Shown piece after piece: positions 1 to 9,038 of a stretch of 64,000 nt of DNA. The stretch is from Pimelobacter simplex (GTDB taxonomy: Bacteria > Actinomycetota > Actinomycetes > Propionibacteriales > Nocardioidaceae), in assembly GCF_024662235.1 (NCBI RefSeq), contig NZ_CP096276.1:2976001-3040000 (forward strand). Direction: 5' to 3'. A model generated the notes under the pieces. That model saw only the letters and a list, made by a program, of their open reading frames with translations. It was not told the DNA's origin and ran no database searches. Position numbers and translations under genes: made by a program. The stretch's first letter is position 1. The number at the start of each line of letters is the position of its first letter.

Positions 1-1313
1 ATCGTGCCGATGTAGTCGGCGGGCGCGAGGATCGTGGCGTTGACGACCGGCTCGCGGACCTCGGCGATCTTGCCCTCGGGGTACTCGCTGGGGTTGGTGA
101 CGATGTGGACGGTGCCGTCCTCCATGTGCACCTCGTAGACCACGTTCGGCGCGGTCGAGATGAGGTCGAGGTTGAACTCGCGCTCGAGCCGCTCGCGGGT
201 GATCTCCATGTGGAGCAGGCCGAGGAAGCCGCAGCGGAAACCGAAGCCGAGGGCGCCGGAGGTCTCGGGCTCGAAGGTCAGGGCCGCGTCGTTGAGCTGG
301 AGCTTCTCGAGCGCGTCGCGCAGCGTCGGGTAGTCGTCGCCGTCGATCGGGTAGAGGCCCGCGAACACCATCGGGTTCGGGTGCTCGTAGCCGCCGAGCG
401 GCTCGGCGGCCTGGCGTCCGTTGACCGTGACGGTGTCACCGACGCGGGACTGGCGCACGTCCTTCACGCCGGTGATCAGGTAGCCGGTCTCGCCGACGCC
501 GAGCTTGGCCGCCTTCATCGGCTCGGGGCTGATCACGCCGACCTCGAGCATCTCGTGGAGCGCGCCGGTCGACATCATCTTGATCTTGTCGCGGTGGGAG
601 AGCTCGCCGTCGACCACCCGGACGTAGGTCACCACGCCGCGGTAGGTGTCGTAGACCGAGTCGAAGATCAGGGCGCGGGCCGGGGCGGCGGCGTCGCCGA
701 CGGGGGCCGGGACCGACTTCACGATCTCGTTGAGCAGGGCCTCGACGCCGACCCCGGTCTTGGCGGAGGTGAGCAGCACGTCCTCGGGCTCGCAGCCGAC
801 GAGGTTGGCCAGCTCGAGGGCGTACTTCTCGACGTTGGCACTGGGCAGGTCGATCTTGTTGAGCACCGGGATGATGTGCAGGTCGGCGCCCATGGCGAGG
901 TAGAGGTTCGCCAGCGTCTGGGCCTCGATGCCCTGGGCGGCGTCGACCAGCAGGACGGCGGCCTCGCACGCCTGGAGCGAGCGGGAGACCTCGTAGGTGA
1001 AGTCGACGTGCCCCGGGGTGTCGATCATGTTGAGGACGTAGGTGCCCGGCTCGGCACCCGCCTCGTTGTCGGCCTGGACGGTCCAGGGCATCCGGACGGC
1101 CTGGCTCTTGATCGTGATGCCGCGCTCGCGCTCGATGTCCATCCGGTCGAGGTACTGCGCCTTCGCCTCGCGCTCACCCACGACACCGGTCAGCTGGAGC
1201 ATCCGGTCGGCGAGGGTCGACTTGCCGTGGTCGATGTGCGCGATGATGCAGAAGTTGCGGATGATCGCGGGGTCGGTGTGACCCGGCTGCGGGGCGGCGG
1301 CTGCGACGGACAT
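1..1313 (-). CDS. lepA: Elongation factor 4 (LepA), C-terminus cut by window edge
   Basis: This is the ribosomal back-translocase GTPase LepA/EF4, a cytosolic protein that acts on stalled or mistranslocated ribosomes. The reading frame is open from an ATG at 1313 to the left edge, so about 437 N-terminal residues of a protein of usually about 600 are visible. The GTPase motifs are present in order: the P-loop [10 protein letters not shown] near residues 25-34, the switch region with [16 protein letters not shown], and NKIDLP. These are followed by the EF4-specific region with [13 protein letters not shown]. The family-specific C-terminal domain lies outside the window. The gene diverges from phoD across a 114-bp gap that shows no clear promoter. 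Confidence 0.97.
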   Translation of the reverse strand, partial: MSVAAAAPQPGHTDPAIIRNFCIIAHIDHGKSTLADRMLQLTGVVGEREAKAQYLDRMDIERERGITIKSQAVRMPWTVQADNEAGAEPGTYVLNMIDTPGHVDFTYEVSRSLQACEAAVLLVDAAQGIEAQTLANLYLAMGADLHIIPVLNKIDLPSANVEKYALELANLVGCEPEDVLLTSAKTGVGVEALLNEIVKSVPAPVGDAAAPARALIFDSVYDTYRGVVTYVRVVDGELSHRDKIKMMSTGALHEMLEVGVISPEPMKAAKLGVGETGYLITGVKDVRQSRVGDTVTVNGRQAAEPLGGYEHPNPMVFAGLYPIDGDDYPTLRDALEKLQLNDAALTFEPETSGALGFGFRCGFLGLLHMEITRERLEREFNLDLISTAPNVVYEVHMEDGTVHIVTNPSEYPEGKIAEVREPVVNATILAPADYIGT

Positions 1314-1427
1314 GGTCCGGCCATTCTTCCAGGGTCGGGCGGGTTCAAGAATTCGCCGTCCGCGGTTCACCGCCGGATCGCCCGCCCGGCACCCCCGCGT
1401 TCGCCCGGAACCGGTGGGCTGGGCGTC

Positions 1428-3020
1428 ATGACCTCGGACCTCTCGGCCCCCTCGGCTTCCTCCGCCTCCTCGGCTCTCCCCTCCCGCCGGCACCTGCTGC
1501 TCGGCGCCGGCGCGGCCGGCGCCGCCGCCCTGTACGGCGGCCGCGCCGCCGCCGCTCCCCTGCTCGTGCACCGGGACCGCCCGGCGCTCACCCTCGGCGT
1601 CCAGTCGGGCGACGTCCGGCCGGGCTCGGCAATGCTCTGGGCGCGCGCCGACCGGCCCGCGCGCCTGGTCGCCGAGATCAGCCGCGACCCGTCGTTCCAC
1701 AAGGTCCGCACCGTCCGCGGCCCGGTGGTCACGCCGGGGACCGACCTCACCGGCGCCTTCCCCCTGCACGGGCTCCCGCCGAGCACCGACCTGCACTACC
1801 GGATCCGCGCCGTCGACCTCCACGACCACCGGGCGGTCTCCGCGCCCTCGACCGGGCGGCTGCGCACGGCACCGCGCCGGGGCGACGACGTACGGTTCCT
1901 GTGGTCCGGGGACATCGCCGGCCAGGGGTGGGGCGTGAACCCGGACCTCGGCGGCTTCCGGATCGCCGACGCGATGCGCGCCCGGCGGGCCGACTTCTTC
2001 CTGTGCAGCGGCGACAATGTCTACGCCGACGGCCCGGTGCAGCCGAGCGTCGCGCTCCCCGACGGCTCCACCTGGCGCAACTTGGTGATCCCGGAGAAGA
2101 CCAAGGTCGCCGAGACGCTCGCCGAGTACCGCGGCCAGTACCGCTACAACCTGATGGCCGACAACTGGCGCGCCTTCCTCGGCGAGACCGCGCAGGTCAC
2201 CCAGTGGGACGACCACGAGGTCACCAACAACTGGTACCCCGGCGAGATCCTCGACGACGCCCGCTACACCGAGAAGCGGGTCGACGTCCTGGCCGCGCGA
2301 GCCCGCCGTGCCTTCCACGAGTACGTGCCGGTCGCGCCGATCTCGCCCGACCCCGACGGCCGGGTCTACCGGGTGATCCCGTACGGCGAGCACGTCGACC
2401 TCTTCGTCCTCGACATGCGCACCCACAAGGACCCCAACACCGGCGACCGCGAGACGACCGGCGACGGCGGCGTGCTCGGCGAGCGGCAGACCCGCTGGCT
2501 GATCCGCGAGCTGCAGCGGTCCCGGGCGACCTGGAAGGTGATCGCCAACGACCTGCCCCTCGGGCTCGTCGTCCCCGACGGCCCGACCGCGCAGGAGGGA
2601 CTCGCCCAGGGCGACCCCGGCGCGCCGCTGGGCCGCGAGATCGACATCGCCCGGGTGCTGACCGCGCTCCGGCGCGCCGGGATCCGCAACCACGTATGGC
2701 TCACCGCGGACGTGCACTACACCGCGGCCCACCACTACTCCCCCGACCGCGCCGCCTACCAGGACTTCGACCCGTTCTGGGAGTTCGTCTCCGGCCCGCT
2801 CAACGCCGGAGCCTTCGGCCCGAACGCGCTCGACGCCACGTTCGGCCCCCACGCCGAGTTCGTCGCCGCGCCCCCGGCGCCCAACGCCTCACCGGCCCAG
2901 GGCTTCCAGTTCTTCGGCGAGGTCGAGGTCGACGGCCAGACCGGCCAGCTCACGGTCACGCTGCGCGACGTGGCCGGCGCCGCGCTCTACACCCGGACGC
3001 TCGACCCCGCGCGCCGCTGA
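1428..3020 (+). CDS. phoD: Alkaline phosphatase D family protein, Tat-exported
   Basis: The product is a 530-residue PhoD-type phosphodiesterase/phosphatase, expected to act outside the membrane and to release phosphate from organic esters. The N-terminus carries a twin-arginine signal ([16 protein letters not shown], residues about 18-33). A PhoD N-terminal domain and the metallophosphatase domain follow. Metal-site motifs are visible: [35 protein letters not shown] and [12 protein letters not shown]. The frame stays open far upstream, antisense to lepA. The ATG at 1428 is chosen because the signal peptide begins there and everything before it is shadow sequence. No Pho box is evident in the short upstream gap. 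The exact substrate is not deducible. Confidence 0.93.
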   Translation: MTSDLSAPSASSASSALPSRRHLLLGAGAAGAAALYGGRAAAAPLLVHRDRPALTLGVQSGDVRPGSAMLWARADRPARLVAEISRDPSFHKVRTVRGPVVTPGTDLTGAFPLHGLPPSTDLHYRIRAVDLHDHRAVSAPSTGRLRTAPRRGDDVRFLWSGDIAGQGWGVNPDLGGFRIADAMRARRADFFLCSGDNVYADGPVQPSVALPDGSTWRNLVIPEKTKVAETLAEYRGQYRYNLMADNWRAFLGETAQVTQWDDHEVTNNWYPGEILDDARYTEKRVDVLAARARRAFHEYVPVAPISPDPDGRVYRVIPYGEHVDLFVLDMRTHKDPNTGDRETTGDGGVLGERQTRWLIRELQRSRATWKVIANDLPLGLVVPDGPTAQEGLAQGDPGAPLGREIDIARVLTALRRAGIRNHVWLTADVHYTAAHHYSPDRAAYQDFDPFWEFVSGPLNAGAFGPNALDATFGPHAEFVAAPPAPNASPAQGFQFFGEVEVDGQTGQLTVTLRDVAGAALYTRTLDPARR

Positions 3021-3048
3021 CCCGGTCGGGAGCCGCGCCCGCGATGAT

Positions 3049-3981
3049 GTGGGCGTGTTCCCGACGACCATCCCCCACGGCCGGACGGCGCGCCGCCTGG
3101 CGTGGGTCCACCTGCCGCCGCTCGTACGGCGCGCCGTCGAGCAGCGGCTCGGCGCGCCCGTGGTCAAGGCGGTCTCGCAGGGCGGTGGGTTCACCCCGGG
3201 GTTCGCGTCGGTGCTCACCTGCGCCGACGGCACCCGGGCGTTCGTGAAGGCGGCGTCGGTCAAGGCCCAGCGCCCCTTCGCCGAGTCCTACCGCGAGGAG
3301 TCGGTCGCGCTCGCCGGCCTGCCGGCCGCCGTACCGGCGCCGGGGCTGCTGTGGGCCGAGGAGGTCGAGGAGTGGTTCGTCCTCGCCACCGAGCACGTCG
3401 AGGCCCGCGCCCCCCACCGCCCCTGGACCGACGCCGACCTCGCCGCCGCCTCCGCCCTGCTCGTCACCACCGCCGAGCTGCTGACCCCCGCCCCGGCCTG
3501 CTTCACGACCACCGCCGAGGAGGAGTTCGGCAGCTGGCCGGCCCTCTGGACCCGGCTCGAGCACCCGCACGCCGCCGAGCTCACCGCGCTCACCGCCCGC
3601 TACGGCGACGTCGTCGCCGGCGAGACCCTCGTCCACACCGACGTCCGCGACGACAACATCCTGGTCCGCCCCGACGGCACCGCGCTGCTCTGCGACTGGA
3701 ACTGGCCCGTCCGCGGCGCCGCCTGGCTCGACTCGCTGCTCCTGCTCATCGGCCCCCGCGGCGACGGCCTCGACGTCGACGCCCACCTCGCCGCGCACCC
3801 TCTCCTCGCGGACGTGCCACCCGAGCACCTCGACGTCTTCCTGGCCCTCGTCCTCGGGTACTTCACGCTGTCGGCCTCCCAGCCCACGCCGCGCACGTCG
3901 CCGTACGTGCGGACGGCGCAGGCGTGGCAGCGCGACGTCCTCGACGACTGGCTCGCCGAGCGACGAGGCTGGGACCGCTGA
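3049..3981 (+). CDS. APH-family phosphotransferase (aminoglycoside/choline-kinase fold)
   Basis: This is a 310-residue cytosolic protein of the aminoglycoside phosphotransferase/choline kinase fold. The catalytic loop VHTDVRDDNILV (about residues 196-207) has the catalytic Asp and the metal-binding Asn, and LLCDWNWPVRGAAWLD follows as the second metal-binding motif. An N-terminal nucleotide-binding lobe is recognisable by GGGFTPGFASVL and the FVKAAS lysine. The proposed GTG start lies 28 bp after the phoD stop and may share its transcript. Such orphan APH-fold kinases are common in actinobacteria and usually have unknown small-molecule substrates. Nothing here supports antibiotic resistance specifically. 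Confidence 0.8.
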   Translation: MGVFPTTIPHGRTARRLAWVHLPPLVRRAVEQRLGAPVVKAVSQGGGFTPGFASVLTCADGTRAFVKAASVKAQRPFAESYREESVALAGLPAAVPAPGLLWAEEVEEWFVLATEHVEARAPHRPWTDADLAAASALLVTTAELLTPAPACFTTTAEEEFGSWPALWTRLEHPHAAELTALTARYGDVVAGETLVHTDVRDDNILVRPDGTALLCDWNWPVRGAAWLDSLLLLIGPRGDGLDVDAHLAAHPLLADVPPEHLDVFLALVLGYFTLSASQPTPRTSPYVRTAQAWQRDVLDDWLAERRGWDR

Positions 3982-3998
3982 GCGCTCCGCGCCCGGAT

Positions 3999-4028
3999 TT
4001 GGGCGGCCGTTCACCGCGCTGTTAGCCT
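3999..4028 (+). promoter_or_regulatory. Putative rpsT promoter
   Basis: TTGGGC (3999-4004) and TAGCCT (4023-4028) are separated by 18 bp and precede rpsT by about 110 nt. The hexamers fit an actinobacterial housekeeping promoter (TANNNT at -10). The predicted untranslated leader of about 110 nt contains a small CCGTC/GACGG hairpin. A leader-level control of S20 is possible but not shown. Confidence 0.45.
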
Positions 4029-4145
4029 TGCTCGTCGCGACTCTGCGTTCCCGCCTGCCCGTCTTCCGACGGTCAGGACCACGGCGACCGAGACGCGCAC
4101 CGGACCAGAACCAGCATCCACTTTGAACAACAGAGGCGAGTAAAC

Positions 4146-4406
4146 GTGGCGAACATCAAGAGCCAGATCAAGCGCAACAAGCAGAACGAGAAGCGGCACG
4201 AGCGCAACAAGGCCGTCAAGACCGGCCTGAAGACCGCCATCCGCAAGTTCCGCGAGGCCGCCGCTGCCGGCGACAAGGAGAACGCTGCTCTCCTCGCCCG
4301 CGAGGCCACCAAGAAGCTCGACAAGGCCGCCTCCAAGGGCGTCATCCACAAGAACCAGGCGGCGAACCGCAAGTCGTCGATCACGAAGCAGGCCGCCTCT
4401 CTCTGA
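4146..4406 (+). CDS. rpsT: 30S ribosomal protein S20
   Basis: This is an 86-residue, very basic ribosomal protein that binds 16S rRNA during 30S assembly. The N-terminus [21 protein letters not shown] and the C-terminal [16 protein letters not shown] block are diagnostic for bacterial S20. Translation starts at a GTG preceded by a GAGGCGAG Shine-Dalgarno stretch. The gene is monocistronic: it has its own upstream promoter and a strong intrinsic terminator 38 bp after the stop. It converges with holA. Confidence 0.97.
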   Translation: MANIKSQIKRNKQNEKRHERNKAVKTGLKTAIRKFREAAAAGDKENAALLAREATKKLDKAASKGVIHKNQAANRKSSITKQAASL

Positions 4407-4443
4407 GAGCAACCTGCTGGCTCTGGTCCTGAGCCATCACGTC

Positions 4444-4473
4444 AAGGGAGTCCCCGTCGCCGGGGGCTCCCTT
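4444..4473 (+). terminator. Intrinsic terminator after rpsT
   Basis: The arms AAGGGAG and CTCCCTT (4444-4450 and 4467-4473) plus an inner CCCCG/CGGGG stem form a 12-pair hairpin with a TCGC loop. A T-rich tail (TCGTGATTTTC) follows. It sits between convergent rpsT and holA and could serve both. Confidence 0.8.
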
Positions 4474-4525
4474 CGTGATTTTCGGGTGCGGTGGGCGGCG
4501 CGCCCGGTCGCGAGCGCGGCGGGTC

Positions 4526-5497
4526 TCAGGCGCGGCGCAGCGAGGTGATCGTCAGGACCAGCCGCTCGAGCGCGTAGGAGGCGTCGCTCGCGGCGCCCTT
4601 GATGTCGGCATCAGCCTGGGCCACGGCGCGGATCGCGCGGGCCAACCCTGCTTCGGACCAGCCGCGGGCTTGGTCGCGCAGGGAGCGCAGCTTCCACGGC
4701 GGGACCCCGACCTCGCGGGCCAGGTCCGCGTCGCGCATCCCGCGGGGCGCGCTGACCAGGCGAGCCAGGCCGCGGGCACTGCCGGCGAAGGCGGAGGTGA
4801 TGAGGACGGCCGCGGTCCCCGAGTCGAGCGCCCACCGCAGCTCCTCGAGCGCGACCCGGTCGCGACCCGCGAAGGCCGCATCCGCCACGGCGAAGGACTT
4901 CGCCTCGGCCCGGCCACCGAAGTAGCGGCGGACCTCGGCCTCGCCGATCCGGCCGCCGGGGAAGTCGTTGGTCAGCTGGTGGGCCGCCCCGGCCAGGGAA
5001 CGCAGGTCCTTGCCGATCGCCTCGATCAGGACGTCGGCGGCCTCGCGGTCGATGGTGGCGCCGTAGCGGCGTACCTCGTGGGCGACGAAGCCGGCGAACT
5101 CCGACGGCTTGAGCTCCTCGGACTTGTGCTCGGTGACGGCCCCGAGCTTGCGCAGCTTGGTCAGCACGCCGCTGCCCTTCTGCCCACCGCCGTGCACGAG
5201 GACCAGCGCGACGTCGTCGACCGGCTGCGCGGCGTAGCCCAGCAGCCCCTCGACCGACTCGTCGGGCAGGTTCTCCAGCCCGCGGACCACGACGCAGCGC
5301 ACCGCCGAGAACAGCGACGGCGCCGACATCTCGCCCAACGTGGCCAGGGTCAGCTCGGAGGCAGCGCTCTCGGCGAACTCCGCCTCCGCGTCGTACCCGC
5401 GCACCGTCGCCTTGACCTCGTCGACCGTGCGCGCACCGAGGAACTCCTCCTTACCGGTGACCAGCGTGACTCGTCCCAGCACGTCCTCGGCCCGCAT
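4526..5497 (-). CDS. holA: DNA polymerase III subunit delta
   Basis: This is the 323-residue delta subunit of the clamp loader, which opens the beta sliding clamp during replication. The sequence matches the family in length and layout: an N-terminal AAA+-like domain (VTGKEEFLGARTVDEV, with the usual degenerate P-loop of HolA), a middle ELKPSEFAGFVAHEVRRYG region, and a C-terminal helical collar with LRDQARGWSEAGLARAIRAVAQADADIKG. The ATG at 5497 has a GGAAGGTGAG ribosome site 6 nt upstream. The gene follows comEC by 28 bp on the same strand, the classic comEA-comEC-holA order of actinobacteria, so cotranscription is likely. Confidence 0.95.
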   Translation of the reverse strand: MRAEDVLGRVTLVTGKEEFLGARTVDEVKATVRGYDAEAEFAESAASELTLATLGEMSAPSLFSAVRCVVVRGLENLPDESVEGLLGYAAQPVDDVALVLVHGGGQKGSGVLTKLRKLGAVTEHKSEELKPSEFAGFVAHEVRRYGATIDREAADVLIEAIGKDLRSLAGAAHQLTNDFPGGRIGEAEVRRYFGGRAEAKSFAVADAAFAGRDRVALEELRWALDSGTAAVLITSAFAGSARGLARLVSAPRGMRDADLAREVGVPPWKLRSLRDQARGWSEAGLARAIRAVAQADADIKGAASDASYALERLVLTITSLRRA

Positions 5498-5525
5498 GCG
5501 CTCACCTTCCCACACGCCGGCGACA

Positions 5526-7877
5526 TCACCTCCGGGTGGCCACCGTGACCCGGCCGCCCGGGACGCCGGAGTCCGGCGCGAGGACGGCGAGATCACCCGC
5601 GCGGTCGGTACGGCGGACCTCCGCGCCGGCCTGCTGCAGCGCCTGGACCACGGCGGGCGCCGGGTGTCCGTAGCCGTTGTCGGCGCCGACCGAGATGAGC
5701 GCGACCTCGGGGTGCAGGGAGGTGAGCCAGTCGCGGTCCTGGTGGGAGCTGCCGTGGTGCGGCACCTTGAGCACGTCGATGTCGAGGTCGACGCCGCCCC
5801 GGAGCCGCTGGGCCAGCTCGGCCTGACCGGTTGGTTCCAGGTCGCCGGTGAGCAGGATCCGGACGCCCGCCACCTCGACCAGGAGCACCACGCTCGCGTC
5901 GTTGGCGGCGCTGCCGTCGGTGTCGTCGCTGGCGGAGCCGGCGGGGCCGGCGGGGCTGCTCCGTCGGGTGGGTGCGGCGGCGGGCGCGGCGGGGTGGAGG
6001 ACCTGGAGGGTCGCGGCGCCGATCCGGCGGGTGCTGCCGAAGGGTGCCGTCGTGACGGGGACGCCCGCGTCCCGGGCGGTCCGGTCGACGAGCTCGGCGC
6101 CGGCGGGTGGGTCGCGGACCGAGGTGGTCTCGATGGCGCCGACCCGACGGTCGTGGAGCACCCCGGGCAGGCCGTCGATGTGGTCGGCGTGGAAGTGGGT
6201 GAGGAGGACGAGCGGCACCTGTTCCACGTCGAGCCGGTCGAGGCAGTCGTCGACGGCATCGGGTTCGGGTCCGGCGTCGACCACGATCGCGGCCCGGGGG
6301 CCGGCGTTGAGCACGAGGGCGTCACCCTGGCCCACGTCGCAGGCGACGAGGACCCAGTCCGGCGGTGGCCAGGGGCCCGTCCGCGACCAGAACCGTCCGG
6401 GTACGCCGAGGACGACGAGGAGGAGCAGCACCGCGAGTCCGACACCGAGGACCGGCCGGCGGACGAGCACCGGCAGCGCGACGGCGAGCAGGAGGCACAG
6501 GACCACGAGGAGCCCGATCGCGACCGGCCCGCTCCCCCACCCGACCGCGGCGCCCGGGAGGGCGGCTCCGCGCTCCGCGATCTCGACCAGTCCGGCGACG
6601 CACCAGGCGGCCGCCGTACCGGCGAGGCGGCCTCCGGCCGGCCAGACCAGGCCGACGAGCCCGCCGACCAGCCCGAGCACCGTTGCCGGGGCGACGAGGG
6701 GGCCGGCGAGGAGGTTCGCGACGACGGCGACGAGGCTGACCTGGCCCGAGAGCACGGCGATGACCGGGGTGCAGGCCAGCTGTGCTGCCGTCGGCACCGC
6801 GACCGCCTCGGCCAAGGCGCGCGGCAGCCAGCGCCCGAGGGCGGCGGCCAGCGGGAGGCCGAGGAGCACGATCCCGCCGGTGGCGAGCACCGACAGCGCG
6901 AACCCGGGGGCCAGCGCCAGCCCCGGCTGGACCAGCACCAGCGCCGCCACCGCGACGCCGAGCGCGCGCAGTCCGCGCCGGCGACCGTCCGGACCGAAGG
7001 CGAACAGGGCGACCCCGCCCATCACGGCTGCGCGCAGGACGCTCGGTTCGGTCCGGGCCAGGAGGACGAAGCCAGCGATCCCGAGCAGCCCGACGACGAC
7101 CAGCCAGCGGCTGCGCACCCGAACGGCGCGCGCCACCAGCAGGAGGGCGCCTACGACGAGGGTCAGGTTCGTCCCGCTGACGGCGGTCAGGTGGGTGAGT
7201 CCGGTCGTGCGGAAGTCCTCCTGGAGGTCGGCGGGCAGACCGGCGTCGTCACCGTCGACCAGCGCGGGAACCAGTCCGGCCTGCTCCGGCGGCCGGTGGG
7301 CGACGGCGTCGCGGATCGATGCCCGCAGCGCTCCCGACGCCCGCCACCAGGGGCTGGCCCGGGCGAGGCGGTAAGGCGTACCGACGTCGGTCAGGAGGGC
7401 CAGCGTGTCCGGGTCGTCGGCCGGGGCGAGCCGGCCGACCGTGCGGACCCGCTCGCCGAGGGCGACGTCGGTCCAGACCGGGTCGCCGATCAGGACGACC
7501 GTGCCGCCGACCTCGAGCCGGTGGCGCCGGGAGGACACCTCCCCCACCCGAAGCCGTACGACGGCCCGGGGTCCCGCGCGCGTCGCGACCACCCGCGGGT
7601 CGGAGATCACGGTGGCCACGACCTCGGCCGTCGCCCGCTGCTCCGCCAGCGCGTGGACGGGCGAACCCCGCACCGCGTCGTGGCGCAGGAGCGTCACCGT
7701 CACGGCCGTCGTACCGAGGAGGACCACGACCGCGAAGAGCCGGCACTGCCCTGCCGAGGCCACCCGGGCACGACGTCCCAGGAGCACCGCGACGGCGAGA
7801 ACCAGCAGGTAGGCGACGCCGCCGAGCCGGGTCGCCGCGATCGCCCCGAGCCAGACTGCCGCACCCAGCAGCGGCAT
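5526..7877 (-). CDS. comEC: ComEC/Rec2 DNA-uptake channel with metallo-beta-lactamase domain
   Basis: This is a 783-residue polytopic membrane protein, the presumed inner-membrane channel for single-stranded DNA in transformation. The N-terminal part has hydrophobic segments and a soluble OB-like domain. The central competence domain carries TGLTHLTAVSGTNLTLVVG, typical of ComEC, and many transmembrane helices. The C-terminal 270 residues are a metallo-beta-lactamase-like domain with CDVGQGDALVL and the metal motif THFHADHIDG, plus KVPHHGSSHQD, so the metal ligands appear intact. The ATG at 7877 was chosen because further upstream would run into the divergent gene at 7905. Natural transformation in the host is unproven. 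Confidence 0.93.
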   Translation of the reverse strand: MPLLGAAVWLGAIAATRLGGVAYLLVLAVAVLLGRRARVASAGQCRLFAVVVLLGTTAVTVTLLRHDAVRGSPVHALAEQRATAEVVATVISDPRVVATRAGPRAVVRLRVGEVSSRRHRLEVGGTVVLIGDPVWTDVALGERVRTVGRLAPADDPDTLALLTDVGTPYRLARASPWWRASGALRASIRDAVAHRPPEQAGLVPALVDGDDAGLPADLQEDFRTTGLTHLTAVSGTNLTLVVGALLLVARAVRVRSRWLVVVGLLGIAGFVLLARTEPSVLRAAVMGGVALFAFGPDGRRRGLRALGVAVAALVLVQPGLALAPGFALSVLATGGIVLLGLPLAAALGRWLPRALAEAVAVPTAAQLACTPVIAVLSGQVSLVAVVANLLAGPLVAPATVLGLVGGLVGLVWPAGGRLAGTAAAWCVAGLVEIAERGAALPGAAVGWGSGPVAIGLLVVLCLLLAVALPVLVRRPVLGVGLAVLLLLVVLGVPGRFWSRTGPWPPPDWVLVACDVGQGDALVLNAGPRAAIVVDAGPEPDAVDDCLDRLDVEQVPLVLLTHFHADHIDGLPGVLHDRRVGAIETTSVRDPPAGAELVDRTARDAGVPVTTAPFGSTRRIGAATLQVLHPAAPAAAPTRRSSPAGPAGSASDDTDGSAANDASVVLLVEVAGVRILLTGDLEPTGQAELAQRLRGGVDLDIDVLKVPHHGSSHQDRDWLTSLHPEVALISVGADNGYGHPAPAVVQALQQAGAEVRRTDRAGDLAVLAPDSGVPGGRVTVATRR

Positions 7878-7891
7878 CCGGAGGTCGTGGC

Positions 7892-7897
7892 TAAGGT
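7892..7897 (+). promoter_or_regulatory. -10 element placing the HPP gene on a leaderless mRNA
   Basis: TAAGGT matches TANNNT and ends 7 nt before the GTG at 7905, so transcription would begin at the start codon. No Shine-Dalgarno sequence is present. The divergent comEC start is only 27 bp away. Confidence 0.5.
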
Positions 7898-7904
7898 TCC
7901 GCGG

Positions 7905-8942
7905 GTGACCCGCTACCACGCTCCCGAGCTCGCCCGCGGCGCGCTCGGCGCCCTGATCGGCATCGCCGTCGCGGGGGCGAGTGCCCGGGCCGTCCCGGGC
8001 GGACCCGAGCTGCTGCCGTTCATCGTGGCCCCGATGGGTGCCTGCGCCGTGCTGCTGTTCGCCGTCCCGGCGAGCCCGCTCGCCCAGCCGTGGCCGGTGC
8101 TCGGCGGCAACCTGATCTCGACCGCGGTCGGCCTGAGCGCGCACTGGCTGTTCGACGACGTGCTCGTCGCCGCGGCGATCGGGGTGGGTGCGGCGATCGG
8201 CGTGATGATGCTGCTCGGCTGCCTGCACCCGCCCGGCGGCGCCTGCGCGCTGCTGGCCGCGACCGCGACGCCGGCCATCCACGACCAGGGGCCGCTGTTC
8301 GTGCTGTCGCCGGTCGCCGTGAACACGGTCGTGCTGCTGCTCGTCGCGATCGCGGTGAACAACCTGAGCGGCAAGCGGTACCCGCACCGTCCGGCTCCGC
8401 CTGCGCCGGCCGGACCGGCCGCGGAGGCCCTGGGCATCACGACCCCGGACGTCGAGGAGGCGATGAAGCGGCTCGCCGACCGGCTCGACGTACTGCCGGC
8501 GGACATCGTGGCGATCGTGCGTGACGCCGAGACCCACGCGTTGGACCGGCGGCTGGGCTCGATCCCGGTCGCCCGGATCATGAACACCGACGTCGCCGTG
8601 GTGCACCCGTTCGAGTCGATCTACCGGGCGCGGACCCTGATCGTGCAGCGGCAGGTGAAGACGCTGCCGGTGATCGACGAGGAGCGGCGGGTGGTCGGGG
8701 TGGTGTCGATCATCGACCTCTTCACCCGCGACATCGTCGAGCTGGAGACCGTCGACTCGATCATGCGCACCGAGGTCACGACGATCCCGCAGGAGACGCC
8801 GGTCGCGGACCTGGTGCCGATGATGACGAGCGAGGGCTACAAGAACGTGCCGGTCGTGGACGGCGAGGGCCGGTTGGCCGGGATGATCACGCGCGGTGAG
8901 CTGATCGCGGTGCTGCACCGGGCGTTGCTCGGGGCGGGCTGA
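7905..8942 (+). CDS. HPP-family membrane protein with tandem CBS domains
   Basis: This is a 345-residue protein. The first 165 residues form an HPP integral membrane domain with about four hydrophobic helices and the family hallmark LHPPGGA (about residues 107-113). The C-terminal part has two CBS domains (RIMNTDVAVVHPFESIYRA... and SIMRTEVTTIPQETPVADLV...), which normally bind adenine nucleotides and gate a membrane partner. HPP proteins are associated with nitrite or other anion transport in some lineages, but the substrate here is unknown. The gene interrupts the com locus on the opposite strand, between comEC and comEA. The start at 7905 is supported by the leaderless -10 element and by the boundary with comEC. 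Confidence 0.85.
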   Translation: MTRYHAPELARGALGALIGIAVAGASARAVPGGPELLPFIVAPMGACAVLLFAVPASPLAQPWPVLGGNLISTAVGLSAHWLFDDVLVAAAIGVGAAIGVMMLLGCLHPPGGACALLAATATPAIHDQGPLFVLSPVAVNTVVLLLVAIAVNNLSGKRYPHRPAPPAPAGPAAEALGITTPDVEEAMKRLADRLDVLPADIVAIVRDAETHALDRRLGSIPVARIMNTDVAVVHPFESIYRARTLIVQRQVKTLPVIDEERRVVGVVSIIDLFTRDIVELETVDSIMRTEVTTIPQETPVADLVPMMTSEGYKNVPVVDGEGRLAGMITRGELIAVLHRALLGAG

Positions 8943-9038
8943 GGCGGACCGCCCGGGGACGGCGGGGCCGGCTCGGCTAGCTCTGCCGGCGCGGTCGGCG
9001 GGACCGGCGGGGTCAGCGAGGTGGCTCATGGCAGCGCC

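Noticed and set aside
105..1427. Open frame upstream of and in frame with phoD, giving an apparent 971-residue protein
   Set aside because: It is antisense to lepA, has a low-complexity Arg/Asp/Gly/Val composition, and the Tat signal of phoD starts at 1428.
5340..7904. Long plus-strand frame running into the HPP gene
   Set aside because: Antisense to holA/comEC, with repetitive charged composition typical of GC-rich shadow frames; the true start is the GTG at 7905.
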